A stretch of 64,000 nt of DNA from Lates calcarifer (lineage: Eukaryota; Chordata; Actinopteri; Centropomidae). The stretch spans positions 1,757,245 to 1,821,244 of the forward strand of contig NC_066852.1 of assembly GCF_001640805.2 (NCBI RefSeq). The letters run 5' to 3'. Numbering within the stretch: position 1 is the first letter of the stretch; every line of letters starts with the position of its first letter. Shown here one piece after another: positions 11,801-26,800 of this stretch. The position numbers and the translations under genes are program-made. The notes beneath the pieces were generated by a model. That model did not search any database, was not told the DNA's origin, and saw only the letters and a program-made list of their open reading frames with translations.

Positions 11801-14800
11801 TTTAAATAACATCTTCACTCCTACATTTTCCTCATCTGTTTCCTGTGTTTTGCTGTGACAGAAAAAGAGATGTTCTCCCTGTTTCCTGAGCTCCTGATTT
11901 CTTTCTTGTATTGCATGCAGTAGAGGATTGCCAGTCCTTGAGTCACTGCACTCAGACCTAAATGCTCATGAAGTTGTTTGATAGGGAAGCGGTGCCACAC
12001 CCGGTCTGACTCTGCTGAGGCGGCACACCCTCACATTTGAAGACAAACACATTCTTCCACCTGGCTGGATCACTGCTGCTGAATTTGATTGCAGTGATCA
12101 GAGGTCAGGCAGGGCTGCTTCATGTCCTTTAACTTTGCTTTTCCGTGAACATATATTGAGCTTTGGGAGACACAAATATCACCTGATATTTTTTGTTTGG
12201 TAATTTATATCTGGATTTTTATCTTACATAAATTATACCACGCCCTGTAAGAATATTTCATTCAAAGTGGCTGAAGGTTTCTGCAGTTTAAGGAGTCTAC
12301 CAGAGTTACTTTAATTTTGCTATATACAGTATTTTGACCTCTATTAGTCATCAGTAGGTTTCGATGAATCAGATCTAGCAAAAATGCCAAACATTTGTAC
12401 AGTCCAGCTTCTCAATTATTAGGATTTGCTTCTTTTATTTTTGGTTTTTATAGCTTTTGGAAAATCTATTCTTTAGTTTTAACTTGACAGTTAGACAAAA
12501 CAAGAAATTGTAAGATGTCACCTTGGACTGTGGGAGCTTATGATTGGGCATTGATCACTATTTTCTGACACATGATAGAGAGGTAATCAATAGATAAACC
12601 TACAGTAGAAATAAGGTTGAACATTTTGAACCACTGTGTTGGTTTTAGAGGCAAATCTGCGGGAGAGCATCTCAGTTGGCTAACACACATCGTCACTTAC
12701 CTCATGTGAATTTTTTTTTACTGTTACTGGCTCAGATTCAGTTTTCGATTTTGCTAATGCTTCCAGAGTGACATCAGGGCAGAGGGACAAGTACCAACAT
12801 CCTCATCCTGTCATGAAGTAGCACTGCTCTGAACTGTACAGAATACAAGGTTAAAGTGACATGCAGCACATTGATTCACAGAGATCACATAAAACATTTT
12901 CCCCCTTGTGATATTTAACTGCCTTTTTTTATTTGTGAACAGTTTTATTCCCAATGAAAAGTGACGTCTGCTGAAGATTTTTAAAAGCTATCTTTAAAGT
13001 TTTTGAGCTTCACAATTCAAATTCAGTTCTCCTCTGTTGTATTTTGGACAAATCAGTGTCAGAACAACACGACAGTTGTGTCAGAAATTGCTCTGGTGAC
13101 AAATATGTACTGACAACTTGGTACAAGTTAAACTTATGGTTATGTACTGACATATTGTACAGTGTGTTGAGTGGTAGTTTACTAGAACAAGGAATGAGTC
13201 AAGTTTCAAGTCATTCAAGACATCCAAGTTGTCACATGACTTTGACTTGAACTTCTCAAACTGAAACCTAAAGATGATGCCATGCATTATGTGTCCTTTG
13301 TCCCTGAGGACTGGGGTTTATTATTGTCAGTTTAAATCTGACAGCCTTGTCTTTTTCTCTCCTTCCTTTGCCTGTTTATTCAGAGCATCAGCGGGAAGTC
13401 TTCATCAGTGTTCAGCCAGTCGTCCAGTCCTGTCAAGAGCCCCGAGCCAAGTGCTGAGGAGGAGGTGAGGACACACACACACAAACACAAATACTGTACA
13501 CAAAACTACAAATTCACTTCCCCATGAAGCCTCTTCATAAACAGAGGTCTGCAACTGCACAAATATGTGTCCTAAGCCTACTGGAGCAGAAACCATGTTT
13601 TATCTTGCCTTAGTTTAGTTAAGTGCATGTTTGTGTATGTTTTTGTGATAAAACACAGATGAAAAGATATTCAAACATAGTCATAACAGATGCAAATAAA
13701 GCTCAGGGTAAGCATTAAAAAAAGCAAACATCAAATGTCAACACAATAAAACTCCTGCCTTCAAGTGGAAACTCCACTGACAGATGCTTAAAGTCAATGA
13801 CCTCCATAAACAGAACATACAGTATTCTTAGGCAAATAAGCCTGTAACTTGTCCCTGCAAGTTTTAAGGTAATCGCACCGTGAAAACATCACTCAGTAAA
13901 GTGAAAACTGAGAGGACAGAAGTGCTGCATCTGCTACAGCAGGTCAAGACTGTCGAAGGAAAAAAAAGGATTTGATAGCTGAAAACATCTAGTGTCCAAC
14001 AGTGAACAGATGCATCAATCTTAAATTAGTTTGGCAACTAATATCAGACAGATATTTAGGTTCCATGTCCATAAAATTACACAGGTAGCAGGTATGAATC
14101 ATATCTTAAAACTTCCACAGGGTTTCAGCTTCAGTTCAACCTTAACCTTATGTTTGATGTGGTAGAGGGCATGCAAAACTGGTTTAGATTTGGCTGATAT
14201 TTTAACATGTAGCTATCATGTCTAGACAGGCAACAAATTAAAGGAAAACCCAACATGAGGTGTCTTTGTAAGGTGTTCAGCCACCACAAGCCACTAGAAC
14301 AGCATCAGTGCTCCTTGGTATTGATTCTGCAAGTCTCTGAAATCTGCTGGAGTGTTGGAGCATCTTTCAAAACATATTCTCTCATTCTGTGTTTTAATGT
14401 TGGTGGTGGAGAGAGCTACCTAACACATCAGTCCAGAATCTCACACAGCATATGATTCCCAACATTTTCATACTCATCAAACCATTCAGTGACCCCCTCG
14501 TGCCCTGTGGTTGGAGGCAGTATCGCCCTGTTTCTCCACTCATTTTTCAAAGTTTAGTCATTGAAATACTGTTAAAGCAGTTGCACCTTGTAGAGATGGA
14601 AATCGTTGGAAGTCTTTTGATAAGACAGCTGAGACAATACCTGAGTTTCTGTGCAGTTTTTTGACACCTTTGGAAGTTTCTCAGGTATTGAAGGTTGTCT
14701 AAAAGAACAAGAATTGGCTAAATTTAGATTAAAATCTTATCAAAGAATAAACAAAAACAACTATCTGACTAGACATGCAACACGCTTACTTTCACTACTT

Positions 14801-17800
14801 GACAAGATTTCAATATTTGGTGCTACATACCCACATTCAGTCTAGATGTGTGGGTGTTTTTTGGCTTGAAAATTCTTTCTGAAGCAGTTTTTCTGCCTCT
14901 AGTATCAAATCTTTTGATGTTGAATAGATTTGATGACAACTGGATGACTGGATGTCTTTTAAGCTGCAAATCAACAAAACCTTGCGTACTTGGATTCCTG
15001 TACAAGTTGAGTTGTCTTCATCTCTCTGATCTTTGAGTTTATGTTTGCCATTTTGGTAAAGACAAAGCCTGCAGTGTGGTTTGAGCATTTGTGCTAACAC
15101 TCCAAGAATTTGAAGTGTAATCTTGTTGTAGAACATTGGGGTTGTTCTTAAAGGTGAGAAACACAAAGGGAGAAAAAATGCGATTGGGGTTGTGGAGTCC
15201 ATCTGTTGGTTCTGTGCAGACACACCCATCAGCATGAATCCTCAACATGGGAACATGTTGTTGTGTGAAAGCACAAAAGCATAACAAGTGTCTTCTTTTT
15301 TTTTTTGATTTGTTTTGTTTTAAAACTTTCTTGGTTCAGCTGGGGGCGATGGGAGCTACGCCCTGCCTCCACATTCATACTGTTACAACAGCACTTTGTT
15401 CATAATCACAGGACCTTCAACTGTCGCAACGCTGACAAACCATTCAGGGTAGGTGTAAACTCGGGGTGTGTCTGGCCACTTCCCAGAGGCCTCTGCTGTG
15501 GGTGGGTGCATTCCTTTGATTTGAACCTGCAGCGTCATGTGTATGACTGTTGTCAAAACAGGGAGGTTCACTGATTTATAGCGGCGCTTTGATGCCGTTT
15601 GTCTTGGCACGTAGTGAGAAAGACCTCAGTGCGTTTAGAGAGAAATTACAATTAGCTTATTCAGTTATTGAATTGACAGTCTTAACAGCAGTCTGTCCTC
15701 AAAAGAGGTGGTGTAGGGTGAGAAAAATGTGAGATCAGTAAAAACAACTTTTATCATGTTCCTTTGAATGACTTCATGTCAGCCATATTGACTCTCTCTC
15801 TACCAATCATAAGCTGTGTAATTGAGTTGTAAAGAGCTAAGCCGATGAGAATCACAAAATGTCAGATAGGCGATTTACAAACATTATTGGAGAAGTCTGT
15901 GCTAGAATTTAGAGAGATCTGTAAAGATTAAAATGTAAGTAGTTGTGTGCTATAGAGACTTCATTTTTTATACCTCAGCGCCAGAGGCAGCTGTAGGCTG
16001 AGGCATTACGTTTTTAGGTTGTTCCTCCGTCTATCCCATTCTCATGAGCACGAGATCTCAGTAACACGTTGAGGGAATTTCTTTAAATTTGTCACAAACG
16101 TTCACTTGGACTCAAGGATGGACTGATTTGATTTTGGTGGCCAAAGGTCAAGGTCAAAGTGACATTTTTGGTCTTGTAAGTGCAGTATCTCAGGACTCCC
16201 TTCAAATTTGACACAAATATTTACTTGGACTCAAAGATGAACTGATAAGAAATTGGTGGTCGAAGACCAAAGATCAAGGTCATAGTGAATGTACAAAACA
16301 AGTTTTTAGCCATAAATTCACATGCTAATTAAGGGCAACTGGACTGGTTGGTAGAGGAATACAACTGTCAGTTTTCGTTTGTACCTTAGGTCTTGGGCTA
16401 CGTGGGTGAAAAGTCAAGAATTGTTTGAGCAATTATTTGACTCTCTCACCTCAGTTTTATCCGTCTCTTTGTTGCCTGACAAAGGGAAAAGCTTTTTTGC
16501 AGCAAGGCAGTTTGAAATACAGTAAAAACACAATAAAGCCCAAGGGCAAGATAAGACATTAAACATATTTTAAGTCAAGTTCAAGTTTTCAAGTCAAGAA
16601 AACTGCAGCGAACAGTCCACAGTGCTTTAGATCTGCGGTAGTTATGTCTTCCTCTTTGTCTTCTCCACGTCCTTCATCATTGTCCTTGAGCTATGAGAAG
16701 TATTGTCCTGCAATTAAACTCTGTGGTTTTTAATCTTTCCCCATGCGTCACCTGCAGAGCATGTGCTGGGTTCACTGCAGCAGCCTCTGGTCTGCTTCTG
16801 CTCCAACTTGCTCGGTGTGTGCTCAGTCTTGAATCAGGTGCAGCTTCAGAAAATAATTTGGGCTGTCAGGCCTCGTACAGTAATCTTCTCCTCCGTTTTC
16901 CTTGGAAAAGACAGAGGAATTCGTTTGATGATTTTTTTAGTGCTCTGGTGGGGACAAAATCAGATAAAAAGGGTTGTTACACCAGTGGTGTGTTTTACTG
17001 CAGGAAGGGAGGAAAAGCGTTGGTTCTCAGCCTGGTTCTAATTTGATTTATTTTACTTTTTATTTTTTAAGACATCAGAAGCTATCAGTGTTGCTATTGT
17101 AGCAATGACAGCATGACATCTTTGCTATTTTTGACGTTTTTAGAAGGTCCAGGTCCTCTCATGACATGTGTTTATAATAAAAACAGACCCAGTAGTGAAT
17201 CTGACAGCGTTTAAGTACAAAAATGTGCATGTGGGAGGGAAAGTGGTTAAAACTAATCTATGACTGCAGTGTGCAGAGAAAGGTGAAGTGTTGTTAAATG
17301 TCAGGAGGCTTTTTGACCGCTGCTGTTGAATGACTGACAGATGCTCACTGAGCCTCAGAGAGGAACTCTGGTTGCTGCAGAGTGAGGACAAGCTAAATGA
17401 TTCTCTGATCAAACTTATAGTACTTATGCAGGTAAACACATGCACCTAAGTGATGGACTGATTTAATATCACACTTTATTCATCTTTATTCATATTCATA
17501 AATAGTCAGACTGCTTTAGAATTGATGTTATTGGTGCAGTTCCCATTCAGAATGTCCCTGTTGATAGGAGCTGGTTGCTTGGCCTTCATTAATCCAGTTT
17601 ACAGCTTTGTGGTCAGTCTGTCTCCTTTGTTACTGCTGCAGTCGGCTGCTCTGCCCTGCTCTGATAGTGTCTGGGTGATGGAGTAGAAAGCACCATCACA
17701 GTTAAGGTCCACCTTTCTTAAAAATCTGGCATGCTTAAAATTGTCCAATAGATGCACCATCCTCGTAGTGTAGTCCTGCCTTTTTCTGTCACGTTACATT

Positions 17801-20800
17801 TAGTGACGCAAAATTGGAAGCTCCCTTGAGAACCGCTCATCCAAAACACTTCACATTCAACACTGCACTTCATTTGGTCATCAACAATACACCCTGGAAA
17901 CTTGAATTCAATTGGACGTGGGGTTGTCAAGAAAATCGAAAGACAGACAGACAGATTCCTCCATTTGTAGTTAAATGTAACTCACCTTGTGGCAGGATGA
18001 GATAATATACATGACTTACCATGAACTGTATGTTTTCATTACTAAACAAATGCAAAACTATTAAAATCACATACGGTTAGTTAGAGTTTCATCACAGGAC
18101 AGGTTTCTTTAGGGCAAAAGAAAATCCAAAATCACGTGTTTAGCCTTTTTGTGGTGTCACTTGCGTTCAGCCGTTAAAAAAATGACACCACAACTATATA
18201 ATGACACCATCGCATTCATTGTAGGTTTAATCACATCACTTTTTCATGGTCTTAGAGTTTTTTGACAACAGTGACAGAAAACTATGTTGCTAAAAGCAAC
18301 ACAACATAATTTATTAACAATGGGAATCAGTGATCCCTGTCAGAGAAGAAGGTGTGGTGAGCTAACAAAGCCAAAAATAAGCTCTGAGTAACTGAAGGCA
18401 TAGAGATAAAGATGAATATAACATTTTCTTGTGTTAAACCAGAACATACATTAATACATTATAAATACTGGACTGACTTGTGTTATATTTTTATTATCAA
18501 CTAATTCTCCACTAAAAACTACCTCAAGTTTTTGAAAATGTAGAGTTTCACTCATTGAGCAAAAATGACCTGAACTGTGATTGGTTGATGCATTCCAAGT
18601 TTGTAGCCCTGCAGCTGTTACTTGATGTCTTACAGGTCTGTGCAGGCCAGAGCCACAACTGTGCATGTTAGCATGTTAATCATGTAGCAGAGAGCAGGTG
18701 TTTATGACGTTCAGGTGCAGATAAATATAGATTTCACATAGTAAAAGATGGATATAATGCAAAACACCCGAGGCTCAGCTTTTGGTTTTGACATGTACAC
18801 TTTCTCCCCTTAATGCTACTGCACATACTGACCTTTTAGACAATAGTGTGCTTTTAATTTTGTGGCAACAGCTTTTATGTTTCAGCATGACAGTGCCTCT
18901 GTGCACAAAACCAGATCCATCCAATGGATTTTCCTGGTTTGGTGTAGAAGAACTTGACTGACCTGCACAAAACCCTGACCTCAGTCTCAGCCAGCAACTT
19001 TGGGATGAACTGGAACGGGGCTGTAACTATCATCTATCAGATTATTTGTGTAGTTGATAAAATGCCAGGGAAAAAGTGAAAAATGCTCATTAAAATTATC
19101 ACCTTGCTCCATGTGAAATTAAAGGTCTTAAATAAATATAATCTTTTCTCTCTCAGGCTCAGTAGTTCTGCTTTTGCTAGTTTCACTTTAATCTTGATAA
19201 CAACAACACAACAACAATTGATTTAGCTGTGTTCAGTTCATAGTTCAGGTTCAGCGAAGGCTACACTACTACACACTACTTGTCAGCTGCGTTTCTGCCT
19301 GGGGAAAATGGTTGTGACAGCATTTTTCATATTTGACTTTTTAGACGTCTGTTCTTTAATCAGCTGGAGTGTAAACAATCAGTTAAGTGGAGGTCAAAGT
19401 CAGAGAGCTCTGGTAGAAAAACTCTGTTGAGAGAAGAACCAGACAAATTGAGCGAAAGGTGTTAGATTTTTCTTGAGCAGCCGTAAGTTCAAGTATGATT
19501 AAGCAGGACAGGTTGTTGACGGACATGTTTGCTGCTGTGAGGATGAAATATGTCATCTTTGTGAGACTTTCTTTTCTCACAGCGAGGGCAACTTTTCAGC
19601 GTCTGCACTCAGCAGTTTTTTTGTGTGTGTGTTTGTCTGATCAGCTGCTCCCTAAGATGCTTTTCTCACCACTGCAGGGTATGTCAAGTATTTAGAGTTA
19701 ATTACAGGACTCTGACGAAGGGCGTCGCATTGTGGTGACGCAAGAGCACTAAATGAGATGGCGTGTTTTCAGTGTTTACAATGAGGCGTTATCTTCAGTA
19801 TCTCCAATTGTTGCTGAGCTAAAGCAGGACAACACAGCTTTAATTAAATGGGCATAAATAACATTTTTCCTCCTCCCTCAAATAAAATGGCTCTGTATCT
19901 GTCAGGAGCTGATTTGTAGCTTGAGGAATTCACTTTCATCACCTCTGTGCAATAAAAAGTTCCTGCAGTTTAAAGCCTCACAGTCCATCAACAAAATTTA
20001 CAGCTCTGCGCCTGATTTCCTGGTTTGCAACCACATTTTTCACCTTGCACCTCATCACCGTGCTTGTCTATGGCCCTCAGAAATGTTTACCTGTTTGTAA
20101 GATGATGTGTAGAGATAAAGTTGACGCTGACATGTTTTCATTCAGATTCACACAGCAGAGAATCATCTGTGTATTTTTGTCTTATCACATCTGCACGCAA
20201 TCTGCTTCCCAGTCTGGGAATCATTTCTGGAGCAGTCATGCCGGTGGTGAGTTATGGCCTCGTGGTGCAACCAGTGTATATCTGCAGATAGCTGCATCGT
20301 TTTTTCCTGTTTATTTATTTGCCTCCAAGTGGTTGGATCATTCATTTTGTTTTGGTTGGTGGTTGTGAAACTTGATAAACAGACTGATTTGTCATTTTGG
20401 CTTCACTTCACAGCTCAGTCTGACATCGTGTTTGTCTGTTTGTCCTCACCAATCAGTGGAAAGTAAATCAGAAGAATCAGATCTGAATCTTTATTGTCAT
20501 TGTACAACAAAATTTTGAGAGGTTGTATTTTTGGTAGCATTTATTGTGATAATGGCCTGGGGCTAAAAACGGTTTTTCAATTTGTTGGTTGTTGACCTGA
20601 TGGTCCTGAATCGCCTCCCAGAGCGAAACAGGTCTGATGGTGTCCTGGGTAGGACTGTGGGCTCTTGCTGCTGCAGAGCAAACCAGTGGCTCAGAGAAGT
20701 CTCAATGGAGCAGCGATAGAGGGACACCAACAGCTGTTTGGTCTTTGGAGGTGTTGAGGATGAGGTTGTTCTGAACACCGTGTTGAGTGAGTGTCGTTTG

Positions 20801-23800
20801 CTGATCTTTCTCGATCAGCGCCATTTCAAATTAACACAGCAGATGTGAGAGCTGTTGCAGCAGCTTGTCAGTGGAAGAAATCTGCAGATTTAAGAGCTGT
20901 TATTTATACAAGTCGATTTACAGCAACCATACAGAATACATCCCCTTTAAACCCACCCACAAAGCTCTGATTGGCTTGCTTGTTTTTGCCACCAGGGAAA
21001 CACTTAACAAAACTACCTGCACTGCTGAACAGCATTCAGGTTTGTTTGTATAGATACAAAATTCATATGCAAGTGATTCTTATTTCCTTTCCATTCAGTG
21101 AAGACACAGAGCGACAAGTTAAATAAATGTGGCCGCTGTTAGACATGAAACTGGTATTGATGAGGACAAAGCTGGCTCTGCCCGAGGTTATTCACCTCAG
21201 GTAATGTTTTGCATGTTGTTTGGGTGATACAGTTGAGAGAGGATGATATGATGTCTGTACTGACATATGAAGCTGGAACTAGTAGCTGGTTAGCTTAGCA
21301 TAAAGATGTTGTTGATTTGTTGCTTTAATTTAATCCTTCCAACAACTGAAATGTAGAGATGATTTTGTGTTTGTGAAGTTCTCAGTAGACATCACTATCT
21401 GAGTCAGATATAAGACAGAACAGTTTGTTTGAAGCCAAAGCAGAATATCGTGCAGGGTGGTGTTCAGCTGTTTATTGGATTTTGATAAAATTAGACTTAA
21501 ATCTGTTGGTTCTAATGCTGTTAGTTGATTGGTTATCTTTTATAGAATCAATCAATATGTGGACTTGTTCATATTTATAGCTTGTAACTTGATAACCCTC
21601 AGGGCTTCCTGTTGGGTTGTTTTGCTTTTTTATTCTCTGACTTACAACTTAATTTAAATAAACTATAATAAAATAAAGTGTGTTGATTTCTCTGTTGTAG
21701 CAGAATTCCTGCTTTTGCAACAACGACTGTTGGTTTTTTGGTACATGTCTATGGCGACATGAGCCTGTGACCCACGGTCCTGGGTTGTGAACTCAGTTTG
21801 AATCTTTGGTTGCAGTTAAATAAGAGCTTGAGAGGTTTATGGCCTCATGAATAAATGAAACAGTTTCAGGTGATTTATGTCTCAAATCAGGTCCTAAATT
21901 ATTTTGTCTTGTTCCTTCTTGTTCTTCAAACAGTTGATAAAAATCTGCCTGAACAGCAAGAACATGTCAGTATAAATCAATTTGTTTTCTCTCTAAATTA
22001 GTTTCTGTATCTTTACATTAGAAAGATGACGGCGAGTAGCAGAAGGAGAGTGAAGAAAAATGAAATTGAACTTGAAAACACTGGAAAAAGTACTAAATAT
22101 TCAGACACAAACATGACTTGAGAGGAGGGAGATATTTTGCGACACACAGTCACACAAAGACACTCAGAGAGACACACAAAGGGCCTGTGTGGTAAGGTGA
22201 CTCTCCTCTCTCCAATAACAACCTCTACTGTTACTCGGTCACACTCAGTCCTCACACACTGACCTACATCACCACACACACCCACACCACAGGGCCTGAG
22301 GTGGTGAGGAGGTGATGTGATGATGTATTGAGTTTAGATATTGTGTTACTGGTCTTTTGGGACGGTCCTTTTACAGCACGTAGAGAGGTTTAAACCAGAT
22401 CAGTCAGCTTCTGATCTTTAAAGGATACCTTTGTGTGTTTTTGTTGTTTGCATTTGTACAGGAAGTTTCTGCTTTTTAAGCTTGAGAGGATACACGTTAC
22501 TCTGAAAGGTTCTAACCTCACGATTTAAAACAGAAAATAATATTATTTTAGGACTCAGTTTAGACAGAAATGACTTGATAAGATGGAAATGTCTCAGTGC
22601 TGCCTTTGACCCAGGGCTGTCCTGTTCTCTCTGTGCTGTCAGTGTTTTCTAGGTCAGTCTGCCTTACATAGACAAACAAACTTTGGCTACAACTCTAACC
22701 AACTAACCTCTCATCATGAGGTTGTTGTTTTTCCTCCCACACATTCTGCACAGCAGTATGAGTTCAGTGCTGCAGTTTATCCCTGGAATTTAGCGCCTGC
22801 AGGTTAGCCGCATATTAAAGTCCGTCAGAGTCGACCTGAGGCATTTTTGTTATCCCTGAAAAATGCAGACCACCACCCCCAACCCTAACCCTAACAAAAC
22901 AAGAACAGCCTCAGCCTCACAGCTGTACAACCTCTGTGTCCTGAGATCATTGTGTTGTGATTTTAAAAATGTTTTTATGATTTGTTTTCTTAGGTTTTCT
23001 CTTGTGTAGAGGAAGATTTAAGAGATTTAAAAATGGACGTTGACCAAAGTGCTTTACATAGAAATTTAAATTTAGCATCTGCAGTCTGTACTTTCAACCT
23101 GAAGTAGTAAGTGAAACTACATTTTTTATTTAATTGTCATGGCTCATGGTTAAGATTAATCCCTGATCCCTTTGTTGGCAGGCTTGAAAGGCCTCCGCTT
23201 CTCTTTCTAGTATTTTTGAAAACACGTGAAGATAATTTTTGGAGAAATGTCGGCGTAGTGAGTGTAAGCAGCATCTCATTGTCAGAGCTGCAATGTGCTG
23301 GTATGTGTGGTGACAACGAGCCAATTGTCTTGGACCTTCATCTCCAGACTGGTTTGGATCTGTCTGTCTGTCTGTCTGTTTGTCGTCTCTACTCTCCCTT
23401 TCTCTGCAGGAATGACAGGCATGTCACTGTAGCAGCCACAGCCCTGCAGCTCTGAGACACACCTTCCTCTATATGATAATACATCATATATCTACACTCT
23501 TTATCCCTTCTCTGTGTCTCTTCTGTTTGCATTTAGTGGTTAAGAACAGATGTAAAAACCCCTAAACGTGCAGGTCTGTCGTCCTGGCTGTGACCTTTGA
23601 GCTCTGCAGGATCATAAACTTCCTTTATGTTTCACGTCATCTTCACTGCAGCCAGACTGGATTTGACTTTACAACCTCACACTGTCAGATAGTTATTCAA
23701 ACACAGTGGGAACTGGATATGTTTTGATAAGAATAAATTCATGTTTGTGCAGTTTATTGCTCAACTATAATTAATCCCTCTAAACAACCTCATTTTTTAG

Positions 23801-26800
23801 GGTTCTTGAGTTTCCATTGACTGTGTTCAGTCAGGTTTGTCTCACTTGAAACAGTGATTTACCATCCAGAAAGCATTCTTGTCCTGAACAACACAACAGG
23901 TTCCCAGAAGGAGTCAAATTCCCTAACAGCCTCCATTAGTGTCTGTTGTTGCCCGCTGAGGTGTACACTCCCATTTACAATACCTGAGCTTGTTTGGATT
24001 CAGCGTCGGAATCAAACCTGCGATCTCTCAGGTCTTTTAGCCTCATCACTGCCTATTTTGTTCCTCCCTTCCGTGGCGTTTCCTTCGTTCTTTTCCCTGC
24101 TGTATGAGTGGTGGCAACAGGAAGCACAAAAGGCCACGGCAGAAACACTTTGAACTTTGGCATCTGAAGTGTTTCTTTTCCTCTTTTGAGGAGCATCTGA
24201 GCAATGCTGATTAATTAGATACATGAATCCTGTGATCCTGTATTTATGAGGATTATAGTCAGTTTTTGTTGGCCCTGATGTCAGGGAGGAATCCAAAGTC
24301 ATTTTGAGGCTGCAGCATTACATTACGAACAGGGCGGCACCTAGTGATTAATGTGTAGATTAGTTTTCTGATGAATCAAAATGTCAGAAAATTGTGGGAA
24401 ATTCTCAGAGCACAAGACAACGTCTTCAGATTACATTTGCGAAGCAGGAATTAGATGATGTTTGGCAAAAATGGACAGAAGATAATTAAAAACCTGTCAG
24501 TGTAAAAGAGTCTAATATAACGCTGCCACTGAATACAGCCTCAGAGTTGACCACAGAGAGGAATGAGCCTCTTTCTGACACAGTATGAACAGAAACCGAA
24601 CATGATATTGAAGTGCTGCAGGCCTCCATGTGGCCCTTCAATGGCACAATAGTGTAAACTTCCCTTGGTGGGAAACTCTGCCTCCTAATCTTCCTCCAGG
24701 CTCCTGTGGAATCTGGTTTGACTGCTCTGCACAGCCACGGTTTTCTGACATTTAAGAAGACATGATAGAATGTTTCCGCTCTGTATCTCCATTTTCTCTT
24801 CCAGCAGTGAAACCAAGATAAAAAAAATTAAATCATGTAACGAGCCTGAAACATCTCATGCATCCAGTTGAACATGGATTTGTTTAATTAAGGAAGATAT
24901 ATGGTTCCTTGTAGAGTTTCGCTCTTCCCTGATGTATTCAAAGGATTAGAACTAATCTCTTTAGTATACCTTTTTATCTAAAGAGCAAACTGTCAGTGTT
25001 ATTTAGTGCCATTAGGGAGTATGAACTGAACATCCCAGGTTTGATCTTGAGGGTACAAGGAGTAAAAACGGAGCCTGGTTTTGTTTCAAGATTTTTGCAA
25101 CACAACATCAAAAACTTCACTTTAATGCAGCTTAAATCTTAAGGATAATTTCGAGTAGTGATGCAGGTGTAGCAGCTGTGACTGTCAACGTGTTTGCAGG
25201 AGTTCAGCGTTGGTGCAGGCAGCCATTAAAAAGTTGTGGGAATTATCACTCACTGTGTGAAGGAAGATGCATGCTGAGACAAAGAAGCTGTAATTTTTCA
25301 AGTTGTGAAAAAAAAAAAAAAATGACAGAAATATTACCAGCTCTAATCATGGACTCATTAGAAAGTCATTATCATACTCGAAACTCGTCCACCTGCCCTA
25401 ATGATATACCAGAGGAACAGGTGGGGCCCTGCACAGGCCCAGGGCCACTGTTGCACACCCTGCAACTAAAACAGCTGCACCCTTGGATAAATTTGAATAA
25501 GACACGCGGGTTAAATCAGGCCAAAAGTATCGACAAACACAGGCTTGTCAAAAAACCCAACCGACCGGTCTTACACACACACAAAAAAAGAAGGGGCAAA
25601 CTTCATTCATTAGTCTTTATGTGATTTAATCTCACTCAGGTCGGGACCTTCCCTAAGCTGAAAAGCTTGAGAGATGAGAGATGAGGTTGTCTCGTTGCTA
25701 CAGGACGACAGTCGAGGTCTGATGGGTGTAACAGAGGAGAAATGATTTGTAAAGTGCTTTTTAACAACTGGTCCTGTCACTCAGAAAAGAGCTTGAAACA
25801 AGACACTGCAAACATGATAAGTAATGTTGGTGTTGGCCCACCGGTCCACAAATAGAGTTTGACAGACGGGTGTTTTCAGAGAGTGAAGGTGCTTTCTGTG
25901 TGAGGAGTACACACAGAGCACGCAACATTAGATAATAGGTTATGCAACAACTGTTTGACTCGACTTTGTTGCTACACGTAGATAAGAGGAGGTGATGGGT
26001 GTGTTTGGCTCAGATCACATGTAGGTGACTTGTGTAAGTGCAGAACAGCAGCCTTAAAATGATATATCTAACAATAGTGAGACTCCAACTGTAACTGGCC
26101 TTGTAGATTGAGGGAGACCCTTCCCTGGTTCGTCAGGATAATATCCCTTGTGCGTAAGATTTTCCCAGTTTAGCAGAATGTAACTGGTGTGCACAGAGTC
26201 ATGACTTCAACCTCATACAACACCTTTGGGGTGAACTGGAACGCCAAATTTGTGCTGTTGGACCTCATGTACATTCTCCTGACTGAAATAGATAAAATCC
26301 CTGCAGGTTCCACAATCTGGTAGAAAGCCTGAATCCAAAAGACTGGAGGCTGTTAGGATGGATGGAAGATAAACATTTGGTTGTCCATATACTCCTCAAA
26401 CCTGGTGAATGTCAACAACATGCCTGATCCCATCTTGGTCCTTGCTTGGTCCTTTCAAAAATGGTATCAGTATCAATAGAAATGAATAATTCCCATCCCT
26501 AGTCCTTGCAGTGCTTACTGCAAAGCCACAAAGATGTTATGTGACTTCATACCCTGCTAATTCTAGCTCAAGCTGTCCACACAAGTCACATGATGCAAAA
26601 TTTACATCATCATTTTGGAAGATTTTGAGGCCTGCATGAATTGTTAATTATCACTATTACACTGACTAAAAACAGATATTCCTGGATACATGTTCAACAT
26701 GGAGCAGGAGAAGAGTGACACCGTTGATGTTGACTTTGACATTAATCCTACAAAGAAGCTGCAAAGAAAGAGGCTCAGTCTTCTCATAAACTCTTGAGCT

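Larger units (their letters stand above)
9146..13383 (+). other. pof1b intron 1
   Basis: 4.2 kb, mostly unremarkable AT-rich sequence with dispersed-repeat fragments at 10461-10565 and 12385-12605. A perfect 9-bp hairpin (GCCACTCCT / AGGAGTGGC) occurs at 11501-11527. No internal gene is seen. Confidence 0.7.

Noticed and set aside
22876..22896. Telomere-like AACCCTAACCCTAAC
   Set aside because: Only about two and a half units; too short to separate from chance.
25178..25624. 148-codon plus-strand ORF in pof1b intron 2
   Set aside because: No recognisable domain, repeat-like composition and a poly-A run in the middle; no promoter or splice support.
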